Source of the DNA: Sycon ciliatum
Lineage: Eukaryota > Porifera > Calcarea > Leucosolenida > Sycettidae
Direction: 5' to 3'
Length of the DNA: 64,000 nucleotides
Assembly: GCF_964019385.1 (NCBI RefSeq)
Contig: NC_088644.1
Location: forward strand, 23,934,866 to 23,998,865
The notes beneath the pieces were generated by a model. It searched no databases. It saw nothing but the letters and a program-made list of their open reading frames with translations, and was not told the DNA's origin. Positions within the stretch are counted from its first letter, which is position 1. Each line of letters opens with the position of its first letter. This document shows, piece by piece, positions 1-36,724 of the stretch. Position numbers and translations under genes: made by a program.

Positions 1-251
1 CACTCTGTGCTATTAAAGTCATTGCAGTTCCAGCAATATTCAATACCGGCATGCCAGCAGCACTGCACTAGGGATGTCCATGGAAATGGCTATACATGCA
101 GTACCATGCAATCAGCATTGCACTATTCAGTGGTACTTGTTGCCGGCGGTGCTTTGGATTTTCAAATAGTTTCCCTGGTAATCATGGTTAGTTACCATGG
201 TTACTGTATTGGAGTGTTGAGGGCGCTTGTGTTGTGTGTTCTGGTGGGCAG

Positions 252-1527
252 GAAAACTGTAGAGCTAGTGCGACGTGCTGAGAAGGCCGGTGTGGAGTGG
301 ATCACAGTGCACGGGCGTACGGTCAAGCAAAGGGCAGAGCCAGTCGACTATGATTCGATCAAGCAGGTAAATCAGTAGCTCCCCATTGGCTAACTCACAT
401 CTGCAATCTGCCACGCCGGATTATCTGTTGTATTGATTGTGTCAGTTGTTTGTATTGCAATGTTCCGCCACAGTAAGATGCTGAATTGGGCTGTGCGCTA
501 CTCTGCATGCATGGAGTAGGCCATGGAGTAGGCCATGGAGTAGGCCATCATAGCATCTACCCTCTACTTTTCGGTCTTGCTTAGAGATTGTGTTTCGGCA
601 ATGCTCCTGTAAGGTCTCGGTGAATATTGGTATGCTCGTGTTTGCCGTGTTTTTGTGTGTGCGTGTATGTATGCGTGTGTGTGTGCGTGTGTGTGTGTGT
701 GTGTGCCTGTGTGTGTGTGCGTGTGTGCACATTTGTCGATTCTCAAGGTTGTAGACAGCGTGTCGATCCCGGTGTTTGCAAACGGTGACATTACCCAGGC
801 ATCCCATGTCGGTGATGTCTGCTCCCGCACCGGAGCACGGGGTAGGTGTGATTGAGTTCATGCTGTTCCTCTACACTGCACATCCAGGACTTTTGCCTCT
901 ATAGTTGTACATTTTTGTTCAAGTCACATCTATGTACACGATTCTCTGTGTTATGGATGTACTGATTCGAAGTACGTAAACAATGTACCCTAACGTTACA
1001 GCCTGCGATAAGCAGCAATGCAAGGTCATGTACCGAAGGTCTCGGTACATGACCTTGCATTGCTGCTTGTTATTGTGGTCCGAAACTATGCTTTTGAGAA
1101 AGGGAGACAGAGACAGAGGTGGATTGATTTGTTGGTTGTGAAACCTTTGGACGCTTTTGCATTGACGTGGATATGTTATAGCCACTCTGGTATCCGCTAA
1201 GGATAGCTGGCGTGCCACAAGTTGTGATTCTGCTTTGCTTTTGTGCTAATGTGCTTGTACTCACAGGGGTAATGGCTGCACGCGGAATACTCAGCAACCC
1301 GGGCATGTTTGCTGGCCATTCACAAACCACATTGGACTGTATTCAGTCATGGGTGAGAGAGTGCCTTTGCCAGTGTACACTGTATTGTTCTTTGAGTGCC
1401 GTTGCCAATGTGAATGTTCTTACTTTGAGCCACCATGCTATTGCTTGTGCCACGCTGTATTCACAGTAGCCTGTCGTTCATGCCACCTCCATCTTTGGTA
1501 AGCATAGACCACATACACACATGCACG

Positions 1528-1577
<50 letters not shown>

Positions 1578-2249
1578 CGCTGTGTGTGTGTGTGTCCCTT
1601 TAGGGACTGCTTAAATGGCAAGTAAATACCCATGGTTAGCTATTCGTTGTCAGTACTACCCCCGCCCCCGTACTAAATCTATCTTGGCTGCTGTTCTGTG
1701 ATGTTATGTTAGGTGGACATCGCTTTGTCTACAGGCACACCGTTCACAACGTTTCACCATCACCTCATGTACATGTTGGAAAAGGCGCATAGCAAAGCTG
1801 GTAAGTGTGTCGGCGCATGCTTTCTTGTATTATGGGTTTTTTTTTGTTATAGCCTGCATGCTCGTGTGCAATATGCTTGCTGTGCGTGCATGCATTTTCT
1901 TGCTGTGATACGGCCAGTCCATTCGAAGCCATTAGCGGCACTACTTGTCGCACAATATGTGTACTGCAGCAAGTGCAATGACAACCACGGTTGCTACTTA
2001 CTCGCGTCCTTCTCTTATTCCGAAATCCCATCAGTTCCTCTTTGCATGTGTCAGTGGGTGAACCAGTGACTTCCTGTGTTGTGAACGTGTGCCACTTCTG
2101 TGAGCCCAGTTCAAGGCGGCCCTCTCTTCCCAAACCTTCATCCTGCACCTCTCTTCTGCTCTCTCACCGTAGATCGACAAGTGTTCAACACCCTCGGAAG
2201 CATTCCGGCCGTTCTGAACTTCCTAGAGTCCCACTATGGAATCAGCTAG
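252..2249 (+). CDS. DUS4L: tRNA-dihydrouridine synthase 4-like, C-terminal exons (5' end outside window)
   Basis: Five exons: 252-366, 748-841, 1267-1352, 1713-1800, 2173-2249 (stop TAG 2247-2249). All introns are GT-AG and phases run 0, 1, 0, 1 without a break. The first exon begins in phase 2 (one base completes a split codon), so upstream exons are missing from the window. The product is a flavin (FMN) enzyme that reduces uridine to dihydrouridine in the tRNA D-loop. Recognisable motifs are WITVHGRT in exon 1, IPVFANGDI in exon 2, GVMAARGILSNPGMFAG in exon 3 (FMN phosphate-binding end of the TIM barrel), WVDIALSTGTPFTTFHHHLMYM across exons 3/4, and a C terminus ending FNTLGSIPAVLNFLESHYGI. 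This block layout and the C-terminal end match animal DUS4L rather than DUS1-3. Identification is from remembered family motifs; confidence is high for the family and slightly lower for the paralogue. Confidence 0.92.
655..728. repeat. (GT)n-rich microsatellite in DUS4L intron
   Basis: Interrupted TG/GT run immediately upstream of the acceptor of the second visible DUS4L exon (exon starts at 748). It forms most of the pyrimidine-poor sequence before that splice site. Confidence 0.9.
1011..1067. repeat. 26-bp-arm perfect hairpin in DUS4L intron
   Basis: Positions 1011-1036 and 1042-1067 are exact reverse complements (arms start AGCAGCAATGCAAGG) around a 5-nt loop. It lies in the intron between the exons ending at 841 and starting at 1267. 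It is probably the residue of a palindromic mobile element. Confidence 0.85.
1521..1597. repeat. (AC)n microsatellite followed by (GT)n
   Basis: Run of AC dinucleotides (about 1527-1580) followed by a short GT run, so the two together can fold back on themselves. It is intronic in DUS4L. Confidence 0.85.
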
Positions 2250-2506
2250 ACGTGAAGCCGCGGATTCAGCATACCCATAAAGTTTATATTTGACATATTC
2301 ATTGCTATTTATAAGGTTGAGGGAGTTGAAAATGGCATCATTGCTCCCAGTATACCCTGTGGAAAACGTGTGTGATTTTTTCGCACGTTAGCGTTCAAGT
2401 CAACCTGCGAAAACTGAGTCCGCAGCACTTTCCTCATGCCTAACGAACGGCTTGACTGGCACATGGTACTTGAAGTAAGTGCTGAGTGAGCATGATGATT
2501 TGCTTA

Positions 2507-2512
2507 TTTATT
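2507..2512 (-). terminator. candidate poly(A) signal of the receptor gene
   Basis: TTTATT on the plus strand (AATAAA on minus), 360 nt past the stop codon of the minus-strand receptor (2872-2874). Assignment rests on position only. Confidence 0.4.
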
Positions 2513-2741
2513 GATCGGCGTATCTTATAATTCATCAAGCACGCCTGTGTTTGGTAATATCTCAGAAGAAATCGAAGCTATCAAATCATGGAAAATCATT
2601 CTCCATATTCGCATTCAATCAATATTAATCACCCTGTCCTCTTGGGCTCGTCTAGTCTAATGATTGAAACCTGGAAGTAACTTATTCACTCATCCACTAT
2701 AGTTATCACGTTTAACATGGTGGATCTCAAGTAACTTGCTC

Positions 2742-2747
2742 AATAAA
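2742..2747 (+). terminator. candidate poly(A) signal of DUS4L
   Basis: AATAAA on the plus strand, 493 nt past the DUS4L stop codon. It is the first canonical hexamer seen downstream. If used, the 3' UTR runs past the candidate poly(A) signal of the convergent receptor gene. Confidence 0.4.
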
Positions 2748-2871
2748 ACATGTTGAAGTATCCGCGAGTCAAACATTTTGCGTTGGTGTCTCTCTCACTA
2801 TACGTCACTGTATATCATTGTACATCACTATACGTCACTGTATACCATGATGCACTGTACATCACTGTACA

Positions 2872-27804
<24,933 letters not shown>

Positions 27805-28334
27805 GCTCCTCAAGTACCCAGTAGTCAACGGCCGTCGCCTGCCCGCTCCCACCCCCAGCTTGACGTCGACGGACGTGGACGCTCGGTGCCTGCCGTCCAT
27901 TCTGCTCCACCCCTCTCGGGGTACTCTCCTACAACCACTTCTAGAACATTGTTGGGTTATTTCAGACAGGCGAGGAACTCCTTCATTACCTGGTGGTAGA
28001 GATTGAGTGCTTCGCGACGTAAATTCTTCTTCAAAAGTTCTTTCTTCCTATTTCTCTCGACGAAATACTCGCATTGTATCGACTATGAAAATTCTAATTC
28101 ATGAACTGTGCTGTGTCTCCTGATCTGCTGATGTCATTCAATGTCCGTGGAATGCTAGCGCTAGCATAGGACCACAGCCTACACAGGTACAGGAGTCATG
28201 TGACGCTGCTAAACCAGAAACCTGTGCGTGACGTCCCTTTTTGCGTACATAAAGTGACACCTGCCAATATGCCCCGTCGATGCGTCCTGTCTCGTTTCAG
28301 TCTGTCCTCCGACACCATTGGACACTAGCCAGGC

Positions 28335-28523
28335 GCGTGCTCGGCGATGGGCACGGGGGGCACGTGCACCCCCCAAAAATTTTCAATCTGGGTAATTGCA
28401 ATTGTAATGTATGCAAGTATGCTCTAAAATTCAAGAAAGGATGCAAACAAATTGCAGAAAATTGCCGGGGGGGGGGCTCCCCTCGGCTCCCGTGCACCCC
28501 CCTAATTGGGGGGCCGAGCACGC
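28335..28523. mobile_element. hAT-like MITE with G/C runs
   Basis: GCGCGTGCTCGGCG at the left is mirrored by GGCCGAGCACGCCCC at the right. Flanks CTAGCCAG and CTAGCCAC look like an imperfect 8-bp duplication. The interior has runs of C and G and no ORF. It lies about 500 bp upstream of the receptor start. Confidence 0.5.
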
Positions 28524-28797
28524 CCCTGCTAGCCACTAGGCGACAGTCAGTCGTTGTCTTCGGCGCTGTCACGGTACGTAGAGCTAGAGGTCTACCGACT
28601 CTACGAACTATGACACTGACTATTGACTACCGCCCAGTTCGAGTCTGCCAAGTCCAATATCATAATTATATGAAAAGGACTTACATGTACATGTATGCTA
28701 GTGCTGCACGTTATCATGGTTGAGCCCTCTCTGCTGGCAAAAGGAAGATATCCTCCTTGTAAAAGGACTTTTGTAGATCTACCATGTGCACTAGCCC

Positions 28798-29081
28798 TTG
28801 GCGGATTATGCCGGCATAATATTTGGCATAATCTTGGGATTTCGTCAAAAAATTATGCTCCGGCATAATATACGGATTCCAACGTGTAAGGTCGGCATAA
28901 TCTTTCGGTTTAGACAAAAAATTATGCTTAGGGCATGGCCGTGTGTGTATGCGTGGTTTCTCAATCCTCTATGTACAGCGTGAATACATAGTGGAACCGA
29001 GCATAATTCAGCATATTTGTTGGCATAATTGTGGCATAATCAAAAGCATAATTTGACGATTGGCCGAGCATAGTCCGCCAA
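28798..29081. mobile_element. MITE with TTGGCGGATTATGCC-type ends
   Basis: The left end TTGGCGGATTATGCC and right end GCATAGTCCGCCAA are inverted repeats. The interior is rich in GGCATAAT and AAAATTATGC. Related ends appear at 39138 and 41634. Confidence 0.55.
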
Positions 29082-29219
29082 TGGCTAATGTGCACAGTAC
29101 ATACATGTACATGTATCTTCACACGGCAGTCATAATGCTGCACATACATGTAGCCCGGATGGTACACTTGTGCTGGGGTGACGTACATGTACATGTAGAT
29201 CTGGTGGTGCAACTTCCTC

Positions 29220-29350
29220 GTACTTATTATAACAACTCGGATGTTGAGCCAATAATATCAAGAGTTCATAACCCCCAAGAGTGTGTGCAACGGGCATAGA
29301 CTCAGCGCTCGGCGAAATTCCTACATTACGTCATGCGCAGCTTGTCATCC
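29220..29350. mobile_element. older element end, empty-site version
   Basis: On the minus strand this reads as a diverged copy of 31540-31640 plus 32041-32060 (shared core ACTCTTGGGGGTTATGAACT, then TTGGCTCAACATCCGAG). It lacks the 400-bp insertion present between those two blocks. With the copy at 31.5-32.06 kb it may form the inverted ends of one older transposon. Confidence 0.55.
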
Positions 29351-29659
29351 GAGGTAAATTTGGGTTCTTTGCGATTTCTGGAAACTATACCCTGAACCGC
29401 TCCTAACTCAAGGCTGTAGCCTCGACTTTTCGAAGCTTTTTTTGAAGACATTTCGCACGTACAAGTCGTAGATCTACTTTCTCAAAAACAAACTCTTTCT
29501 CAGCCAAGCATCCATGGACATCGCGACAGGAAGAAGTGAGGACGCTGTTAAAAATATTGCATTGCCGTCGAGGACAATCATTCTGATAGCTGTGTAAAAA
29601 AAAAAAAAAAAAAAAATTTCACGGTTCGCGTGAGACTCGGCTGGAAGCCGGGTTTTCCG

Positions 29660-30149
29660 TAGGCCTTGACAGATTATGCTAATATTTTCGTGAAAATATG
29701 CTTTTCGCATTGCTGAAAAAATTGCAGAATTATGCTATTTTTATGCTAAAAGTTATCTTATTATGCCGCATTATGCTCACATATGCTGCTAATGTACAAT
29801 GTAATGTAGAATGGTTCTGTGCAAAATAACAGGGGAATTTTTTGTAGAGGGCGTTGTACTGTAGTAGCAAAAGTTCAACGGGCTCCACGCACCGTCCGAT
29901 TTAGCTACGACCATCACTGATTGTAGTGGACTGGACATGTTATCAAGGGAGTCGTAAACCTACAACTTTCTGGTGCATCTACTTGTACTTATACTTGTAG
30001 AACATGTACAACTGTATGGAATTTGATGCGAACAGGCGGATTATTCCAATTTTATGCGATTCGTATGCAATTTGCCTCGAATTATGCTATTATTCGATTT
30101 TGGTAGGAATTATGCGAAAAATTATGCTAGCATAATCTGTCAAGGCCTA
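29660..30149. mobile_element. 490-bp hAT-type MITE, copy A
   Basis: It begins TAGGCCTTGACAGATTATGC and ends with the inverted copy GCATAATCTGTCAAGGCCTA. It is flanked by a perfect direct 8-mer GTTTTCCG on both sides. The interior is non-coding and rich in TTATGC. By eye it is base-for-base the same as copy B at 37806-38295, in the same orientation. An 8-bp duplication and short TIRs point to hAT. Confidence 0.9.
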
Positions 30150-30533
30150 GTTTTCCGCATCCGTAGGAACGCCACCACCCTTCAAGGATCAAGGCGCAGA
30201 TGCAGCTCCTAAAGCGGTGGGAGGTGAGTAGATCAGCTCACCAGCAAGTGGTCAAAGACCGAAAATCCCATTCACTGCATCCATGTTTTCCTCGTGCCAG
30301 GCCACGAGTTCCCAATTAACTGTGGGTCGCAGCACGTAACTCAGCCGAAAATGCTCCTTCGACGTATTCTCTCAAGTTCCTCAACCATTTGAAATCATCT
30401 TCGACGAAAGCACCGGAAATATGCCGATGGCCTGGGGAAGAAATTGTTCTTGAAGAGACTGACTGCATGCACTGGTGAAAGAAGAAGGCGATGAAGAGTC
30501 ACCATTGCATCGAAAAAATAAATAGTTTTGTCT

Positions 30534-31402
30534 TTAAAGGGGAAGTTAAGGCAAAAATTAAAATTTCACCAGTTGTAGTCTTCGGGGTGCTGAGTCGAAT
30601 GGTCGTGGTCCGAGGAAGCTGAGACGCTCCCTTCCTACTTGAATCCCAATCGAACTCGCGCGCTTCCACCGAAACTGGGTGACTGCGCCCTACGAGATGG
30701 GGATTTGTATGCAAAATGTCACTAAAAGCGCCATTTCGTTCTTATAAAAGCACGGATGACCGCGATTGGCCCATATGTTGTAGTCTTTTGGACGCTGAGT
30801 CGACTGGTTTTGGTCCGAAAAGGCTGCGATGCAGCGTTCCTCCTTTATTCCCAATCGAACATGGTTGAACAAGCGGTCACGTGCTCCTGGGTGCCCAAAT
30901 CACCTGGTCACCACGCCAGCAGGTGAGAACTTTCACACCAAGGTTCAACTCGAGTTCAACTCGAGTGACAGGACTGCACCCAAAAAAGGTCAAACAGGCT
31001 AGTAAGTTGTACCCTGCAGGCACGGTGACCAGGTGACTGGCGTACGCAGGAGCACGTGACCGCTTGTTCAACCATGTTCGATTGGGAATAAAGGAGGAGC
31101 GCTGCATCGCAGCCTTTTCGGACCAAAACCAGTCGACTCAGCGTCCAAAAGACTACAACATATGGGCCAATCGCGGTCATCCGTGCTTTTATAAGAACGA
31201 AATGGCGCTTTTAGTGACATTTTGCATACAAATCCCCATCTCGTAGGGCGCAGTCACCCAGTTTCGGTGGAAGTGCGCGAGTTCGATTGGGATTCAAGTA
31301 GGAAGGGAGCGTCTCAGCTTCCTCGGACCACGACCATTCGACTCAGCACCCCGAAGACTACAACTGGTGAAATTTTAATTTTTGCCTTAACTTCCCCTTT
31401 AA
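30534..31402. mobile_element. 869-bp palindromic TTAA element
   Basis: TTAA followed by AGGGGAAGTTAAGGC at the left; GCCTTAACTTCCCCT followed by TTAA at the right. The arms (about 30534-30890 and 31046-31402) are near-perfect reverse complements of roughly 355 bp around a spacer of about 155 bp. TTAA target sites are typical of piggyBac and Kolobok. There is no transposase; this is a foldback-type non-autonomous element. Confidence 0.85.
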
Positions 31403-31640
31403 GATCGTGTGCTTTGTTTCACTTTTGCTTCTTGAGGCTCAGACTCAGACTAGAATCGATCGCAGTTTAGGCAGTTTACCCTGGGGAAGCATCCTGGTTT
31501 GACTGTAAATTTTAGAAGAATTCATCGGCGTGACTCATCGCACTGCACCAAAAATGACGCAATGAAGGAATTCCGCCGAGCGGGCTTCCATACAGGGACT
31601 GATCAGGAGTTGCACACTCTTGGGGGTTATGAACTCTTGG

Positions 31641-32040
31641 TAATAATTATGTAAAGAGAAAAGGGCCTACATGTACATGTGTAAGTTACTAGTTATGACT
31701 AACAGTTCACCAAGGCAACGAGAGAATATACAGTCAGATAGTGCGACAATAAGGCAAAAATGACAAGGTCGGATATTGAGACATTCGACGACCTGACATC
31801 TGGTTCCAACACATCTACGAAGCGCAAACCAACAACCTTCCAGCTTTGAAGGCTCGGGTGCGGAAAGTTCTTATGAGGGGAAGGGATGCGCCACGAAGAT
31901 GTGCACGAGCCATGTCTCTCGGCAACGAAGAATGTCGAACGTTACGGTGACAACGTGACTGTATATTCTCTCGTTACCTTGGTAGACTGTTAGTCATAAC
32001 TAGTAACTTATAGGTCCTTTTCTCTTTACATAATTACTAT
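31641..32040. mobile_element. 400-bp MITE nested in an older element
   Basis: Terminal inverted repeats of roughly 90 bp: the left end contains AATTATGTAAAGAGAAAAGG and the right end carries its complement up to TAATTAC. The middle (31727-31955) also occurs inverted at 37061-37285. The insertion splits an older sequence whose unsplit version is at 29220-29290. Confidence 0.7.
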
Positions 32041-32719
32041 TGGCTCAACATCCGAGTTTTTATTAAAGGGGCACTCCGGCTTCATTTTCGACGCCGAGTT
32101 TTCGATGCCAAGACGAAGGTTGGTGAAAGAGAAGACCCCTCGAACAAGAACGAGTCTCCAGAAGCGATCGAGTCGAGCAGGAAGACGACTTTTGAATTTC
32201 GGCCGAGCGAGCGCTGATGACGTAATGAGGGATTAGCTTGCCAGTGGAAATGCATCTGCGCACATACATTTCACATACTTTTTGGCCAATTTTCAATCGA
32301 AGAGGAGGTTGTTTTCTATGTTCTCTCAACGTCGTGAGCGATCCCGTCTTCTATACCCTTCCAGGTACCCTGAAGGTCCTCCAGAGGAGAATTTATCTCC
32401 ATCAAAGCGTTGTTGATCCGCTAAATTCGTCTCGAGACATATTCACCCAGTGCAGTGCTGACAAATGCAGAATGTTGAATGTGTGATAATTGTCGACGAT
32501 GGACAGAAAGGTTGATAGCCGCTGTCGCAGGGAAAGTGAAGCTGCTGGAAGTAACAACGGGGAGCTTGTTAGCATCACTTGATCAAAGCAGCTAGACGGA
32601 ATCGGGGAGTACTGACTATTTGTCTCGCCCTCAGTTTAGTGAATTTTATGATCAGAAAATTTTTCGATCAGGATCCCTTCTGCAAGATGTGTAGTACAGC
32701 CTACAGGTGATTTCTGAAC

Positions 32720-33103
32720 TTGACGATATGGAGACCGACCAGTAGACCTACCAACAACGTGTACCTGCAGGAAATTCACCCAAGGCTCTTGCTAATGCTA
32801 TCCTCTTCAGTGGCTGTTTTTTTTTTAGTAAAAATATGTTCACTTCTCTCAACATACTCCTGCATGGCAGCAAGAAGGTGCGCTATGGAATTCAACGCCA
32901 CAATCTTCGCCCAGCTGTGGATGAAGCATGGTCAAGTCATGGCAGTACATATACTTGAACCAGATGAGAAATTGAAGTTCATTTGTGATGCGAAGTTTGA
33001 CAGCCCCAGTGACCGAGTCAAGCGTTGTCTTTTGCCGTGGCACAAATTGCTGAAGAATCCGAGATGGTCTTGGAATTATGCACATGGATACTACCAAAAA
33101 TAA
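32720..33103 (+). pseudogene. degenerate transposase-like ORF fragment
   Basis: A 127-codon open stretch inside the TTAA element. Residues ~75-127 (ATIFAQLWMKHGQVMAVHIL and CDAKFDSPSDRVKRC) loosely recall the first catalytic block of TTAA-specific transposases ('GD-RCDSPG-AK'), but the hallmark GD and SPGxxAKY residues are altered. The frame stops soon after. I regard it as a decayed transposase piece, weakly supported. Confidence 0.3.
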
Positions 33104-33663
33104 TGGTGGTATGAACCATTGTGGAATGGGACAGCTCACGGAGAATACTGGAACAGCTCAAGTATTGTAGCGTTGGTCACGCGTTGGTCACGCTACAAGT
33201 CCAGCATTTGCGTATACGCTCAGCGTACTGTTGAATACGACGTTCGCTACAAGCTCAGCATTTGCGTATACGCTCAGCGTACTGTTCAATACGACGTTCG
33301 TTCTACCATACAACGGTCGCATGACAGTACGTTGCTGTTTGTGATTATTTTCCATAAATTGCGTTTATTTTATCTTTCACAATGAGTTCAGAGTTTTACT
33401 GCTAGAGACAGTTTTGCCGTTCTAGAGAGAGAGAGAGAGAGAGAGAATTGTTAATAAAGTTAGTTTCGAGTTGTTAGGTTGTTTTGCCTCCAGGCCTGCT
33501 ACAGTATCTCTAGGTGATTGCAAATCCTGTTCTGGCTGATAGCTTCGGCCTGCTGCGCCCGTCCATGTACAATGATGGGAACATGCATTTCTGTTTTCTA
33601 CATATTTGCTATCTACTGTACTGTGGTATTACAGTTGCAGGTCCCTTATATAGAAATATGTTC

Positions 33664-33686
33664 AACCCCCCCCCCCCCCCCCCCCA
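33664..33686. repeat. poly(C) tract
   Basis: Run of about 20 C inside the 3.56-kb TTAA element. Confidence 0.9.
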
Positions 33687-35625
33687 CATACCCACATAAA
33701 TATGAACTAACAATTTCACTGTTGGACTCGCCGGCGGCTAGAGAGCAAAGGATTAATTTATAGCAAAGAAAAGGACCAGGGAACTAGAAGTTACGCTATA
33801 ATGTCTACGAACAATTTCACTGTATTTGAAATAATTTTGTTTGATACCCTGAGAACTCTGAAACTTTGCAGCACTGTGGATTATATGTGGATACAACATT
33901 TATGGAAGGAACACATAGTTCAAATAATTATAGCACTGAATTGTTGAGATTGTGAGCACATTCCAATCAGTACTCTACATATTTATAAGCGGTGGCAATC
34001 GTTAGGAATAGGTCGTGAGTTGTCAGAGTGCTCTAGTATATGAGAGAATGTTTTGTTTGTCTAATCGACGGCTCGTTTGAAGCCAGAGTTGTTTGAACTT
34101 GTTTCAGTCAACTTGATTCTAGACAGTAGTCGAAGGAGTACTATGAAGTATACACCAGGCGTAGTCTGTAACGTATCTCGTAAGAATTCTGTCGGTACAC
34201 ATCAGGTATCAGCTTGCAAAGATGTCTCCTCTCTGTTTCTTGAAAGCCTGTATAGTTGGACTGTGGCTCCAGCGATTCCCTTCTCAGAGCAGGTACCATA
34301 CTCAAGACGGTCAATGCATATTGGACAGACCTGTGTGCACAACAGAAATGGTGGAGAGAAATCTCTCAGCTTATGAACACATCAGTGAAGTTTGAACTGC
34401 CGTTGTTTGTGGCCATCAGTATAAACCTATCGACTATAAGAATAATGTGCAAAAACCCTCTATAACTACAGCTGGGGCCATGGAATTATAAAGCATCTAA
34501 CTTAGGGAACTACCAATTCTGGTCGGAGCCTTTGTTGCGTTCGAGGCCTGCAATTCATGATGGCTATCGTATGTTGCATTGACCAGAGATCATATAAAAC
34601 TTCCATGCCACATTGAAACACGCGCTACTTTCGAGTACTTTGGTATCCCCACCAAATGGGCATTCGTTCCCGGGGTGGCAGGCGTCACCATTCGTTATGC
34701 CTGGATCAGATTTCATTGACACCAACTGTCATGAAGAATCATTTTTACTTTGACTGGATTTCAGTACAAGTTGTAGAACTGCAGAATAAATTTTGTTGTA
34801 TTTGGGCAACCATTTCTCTACAAACGCTCTATTTAGAAAATATTTTTTTTATAAAATACATGTCCAAATTCCACATCTACCCAAATCGGAATACTTGATC
34901 ACGTATTCAGTCCTACACGGAATGTTTAGAAAACGCCAGGGAATAGGAATTTGCTAACGAGAACTCCAGGCCAGGGTACTAGCATACGAACAAAACAAGA
35001 TAAAAACTCACCAGTATACTTGCAGTAATTCATGTCGGTGTAATATTCACGATAAGCAACGAGGCACCCTCCGATTTGGTCAAGCTGCTTTGAAGTCTGG
35101 TTGTTCAGGTGATACAAACGGGCTCCCCGTTGTTACTTCCAGCAGCTTCACTCTCCCTGCGACAGCGGCTATCAGCCTCTCTCTCCATCGTCGACAATTA
35201 TCACAGATTCAACATTCTACATTTATCAGCACTGCACTGGGTGAATATGTCTCGAGACGAATTTAGCGGATCAACAACGCTTTGATGGAGATAAATTCTC
35301 CTCTGGAGGACCTTCAGGGTACCTGGAAGGGTATAGAAGACGGGATCGCTCACGGCGTTGGGAGAACATAGCAAACAACCTCTTCTTCGATTGAAAATTG
35401 GCCAAAAAGTATGTGAAATGTATGTGCGCAGATGCATTTCCACATGGCAAGCTAATCCCTCATTACGTCATCAGCGCTCGCTCGGCCGAAATTCAAAAGT
35501 CGTCTTCCTGCTCGACTCGATCGCTTCTGGAGACTCGTTCTTGTTCGAGGGGTCTTCTCTTTCACCTACCTTCGTCTTGGCATCGAAAACTCGGCGTCGA
35601 AAATGAAGCCGGAGTGCCCCTTTAA

Positions 35626-36720
35626 GCACACCTGATGAACCGTCACCAGCAACACGGTGAAACGTAGATCTACGTAGTACTAGTGTGAAACCACTTGTTA
35701 TTGTATAAATGTACCAAACTAACTTGGCCATCATCGTTACATCAACATGGAGTTTAGTAGGATATTGGCTTTCGGTTCGTGACAGTTCGCCTTCGCTTGG
35801 CTTCCCCTCCTCATGTATTTTTACATACCTTTGAGCCTCCCAATTGCCAGTGGGGTGGTCTGTTGCCTTGCGTTTTCGAGTTGTACATGTAGTTAGACCG
35901 ATTTGTCCAATGATCTTACTTCAGTACTACAGTCAGTTTCAAAAAGATTAGCAATCCTGGCGATCGCCCGGGGAGTTTGCCGTTTTACCGTATGCGCGCT
36001 CGAGAGCTGGCTGGAAAAACTCACTGTGAACTCGAAGAAATAATCCGCGCGAAAGCATGAAAAATGATAACTCACTCACGTCGGTACATGTACGTCTGGT
36101 TTAACGTTTACGAAAAACGAGTTCTTCCTCGTATCGACATGGAGTCAGAGAGGACATGTCGAAAGCAGGGAGTAGTACAATTGTACTACTCCCTGGTCGA
36201 AAGTGTGGTAAATGTTGACGAGCGGGACGGGTCCCAATTCGTTTCGTGCCCAATTTCTTTGAGCTGCGATGCAATTTACTCTCACGATGTGACGAAAACG
36301 ACATCGACACAGACTCATTCCCAAGGCCATGACTTGGCAAAGCTATCCGTGGGACTTCGACGACATTTTGAGAAAAGCAGACACCTGTGAAAGCTGATAG
36401 AAGACGGCGTTGACTCCTAAATTCAAATAAATTGGCGATCTTGAAATACTGAAATACATGTAATTCTCAAAGAGAAAACGATTGATCGATGTGCCGTTGA
36501 ATTCAACAACACTAGCTGCAGCGCAATGACTTCCGTGTTCACTCACACCGTTTCAGTGTTGTGGGTGTGTTCACATGGCGTGAAGCAGTCAAGTGTCAGT
36601 AAGTTCGGCAGGAAACGCGAGCTCCAACAACAACAAGTCGTTTGGCGCAGCCACCTTCTTTGGCTTGTACTTTTTGTACCAGCGTGACCACCAAAACTAT
36701 GAAAAAAAAGTTTGACTTGA
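35626..36720. other. gene-free stretch
   Basis: No supported gene. It contains a perfect 30-bp palindrome at 36168-36197 (CAGGGAGTAGTACAA and its complement). Short ORFs here have no recognisable domain. Confidence 0.5.
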
Positions 36721-36724
36721 AGAG

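Larger units (their letters stand above)
32063..35625. mobile_element. 3.56-kb TTAA element with ~0.5-kb terminal inverted repeats
   Basis: TTAA then AGGGGCACTCCGGCTTCATT at the left; AATGAAGCCGGAGTGCCCCT then TTAA at the right. The arms extend about 32063-32565 and 35117-35625 with scattered mismatches. The ~2.5-kb interior has no intact transposase; the best coding trace is at 32720-33103. TTAA sites allow piggyBac or Kolobok; Kolobok is slightly favoured by the coding trace. It holds a 56-bp direct duplication (about 33187-33300), a GA run and a poly(C) run. Confidence 0.8.
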
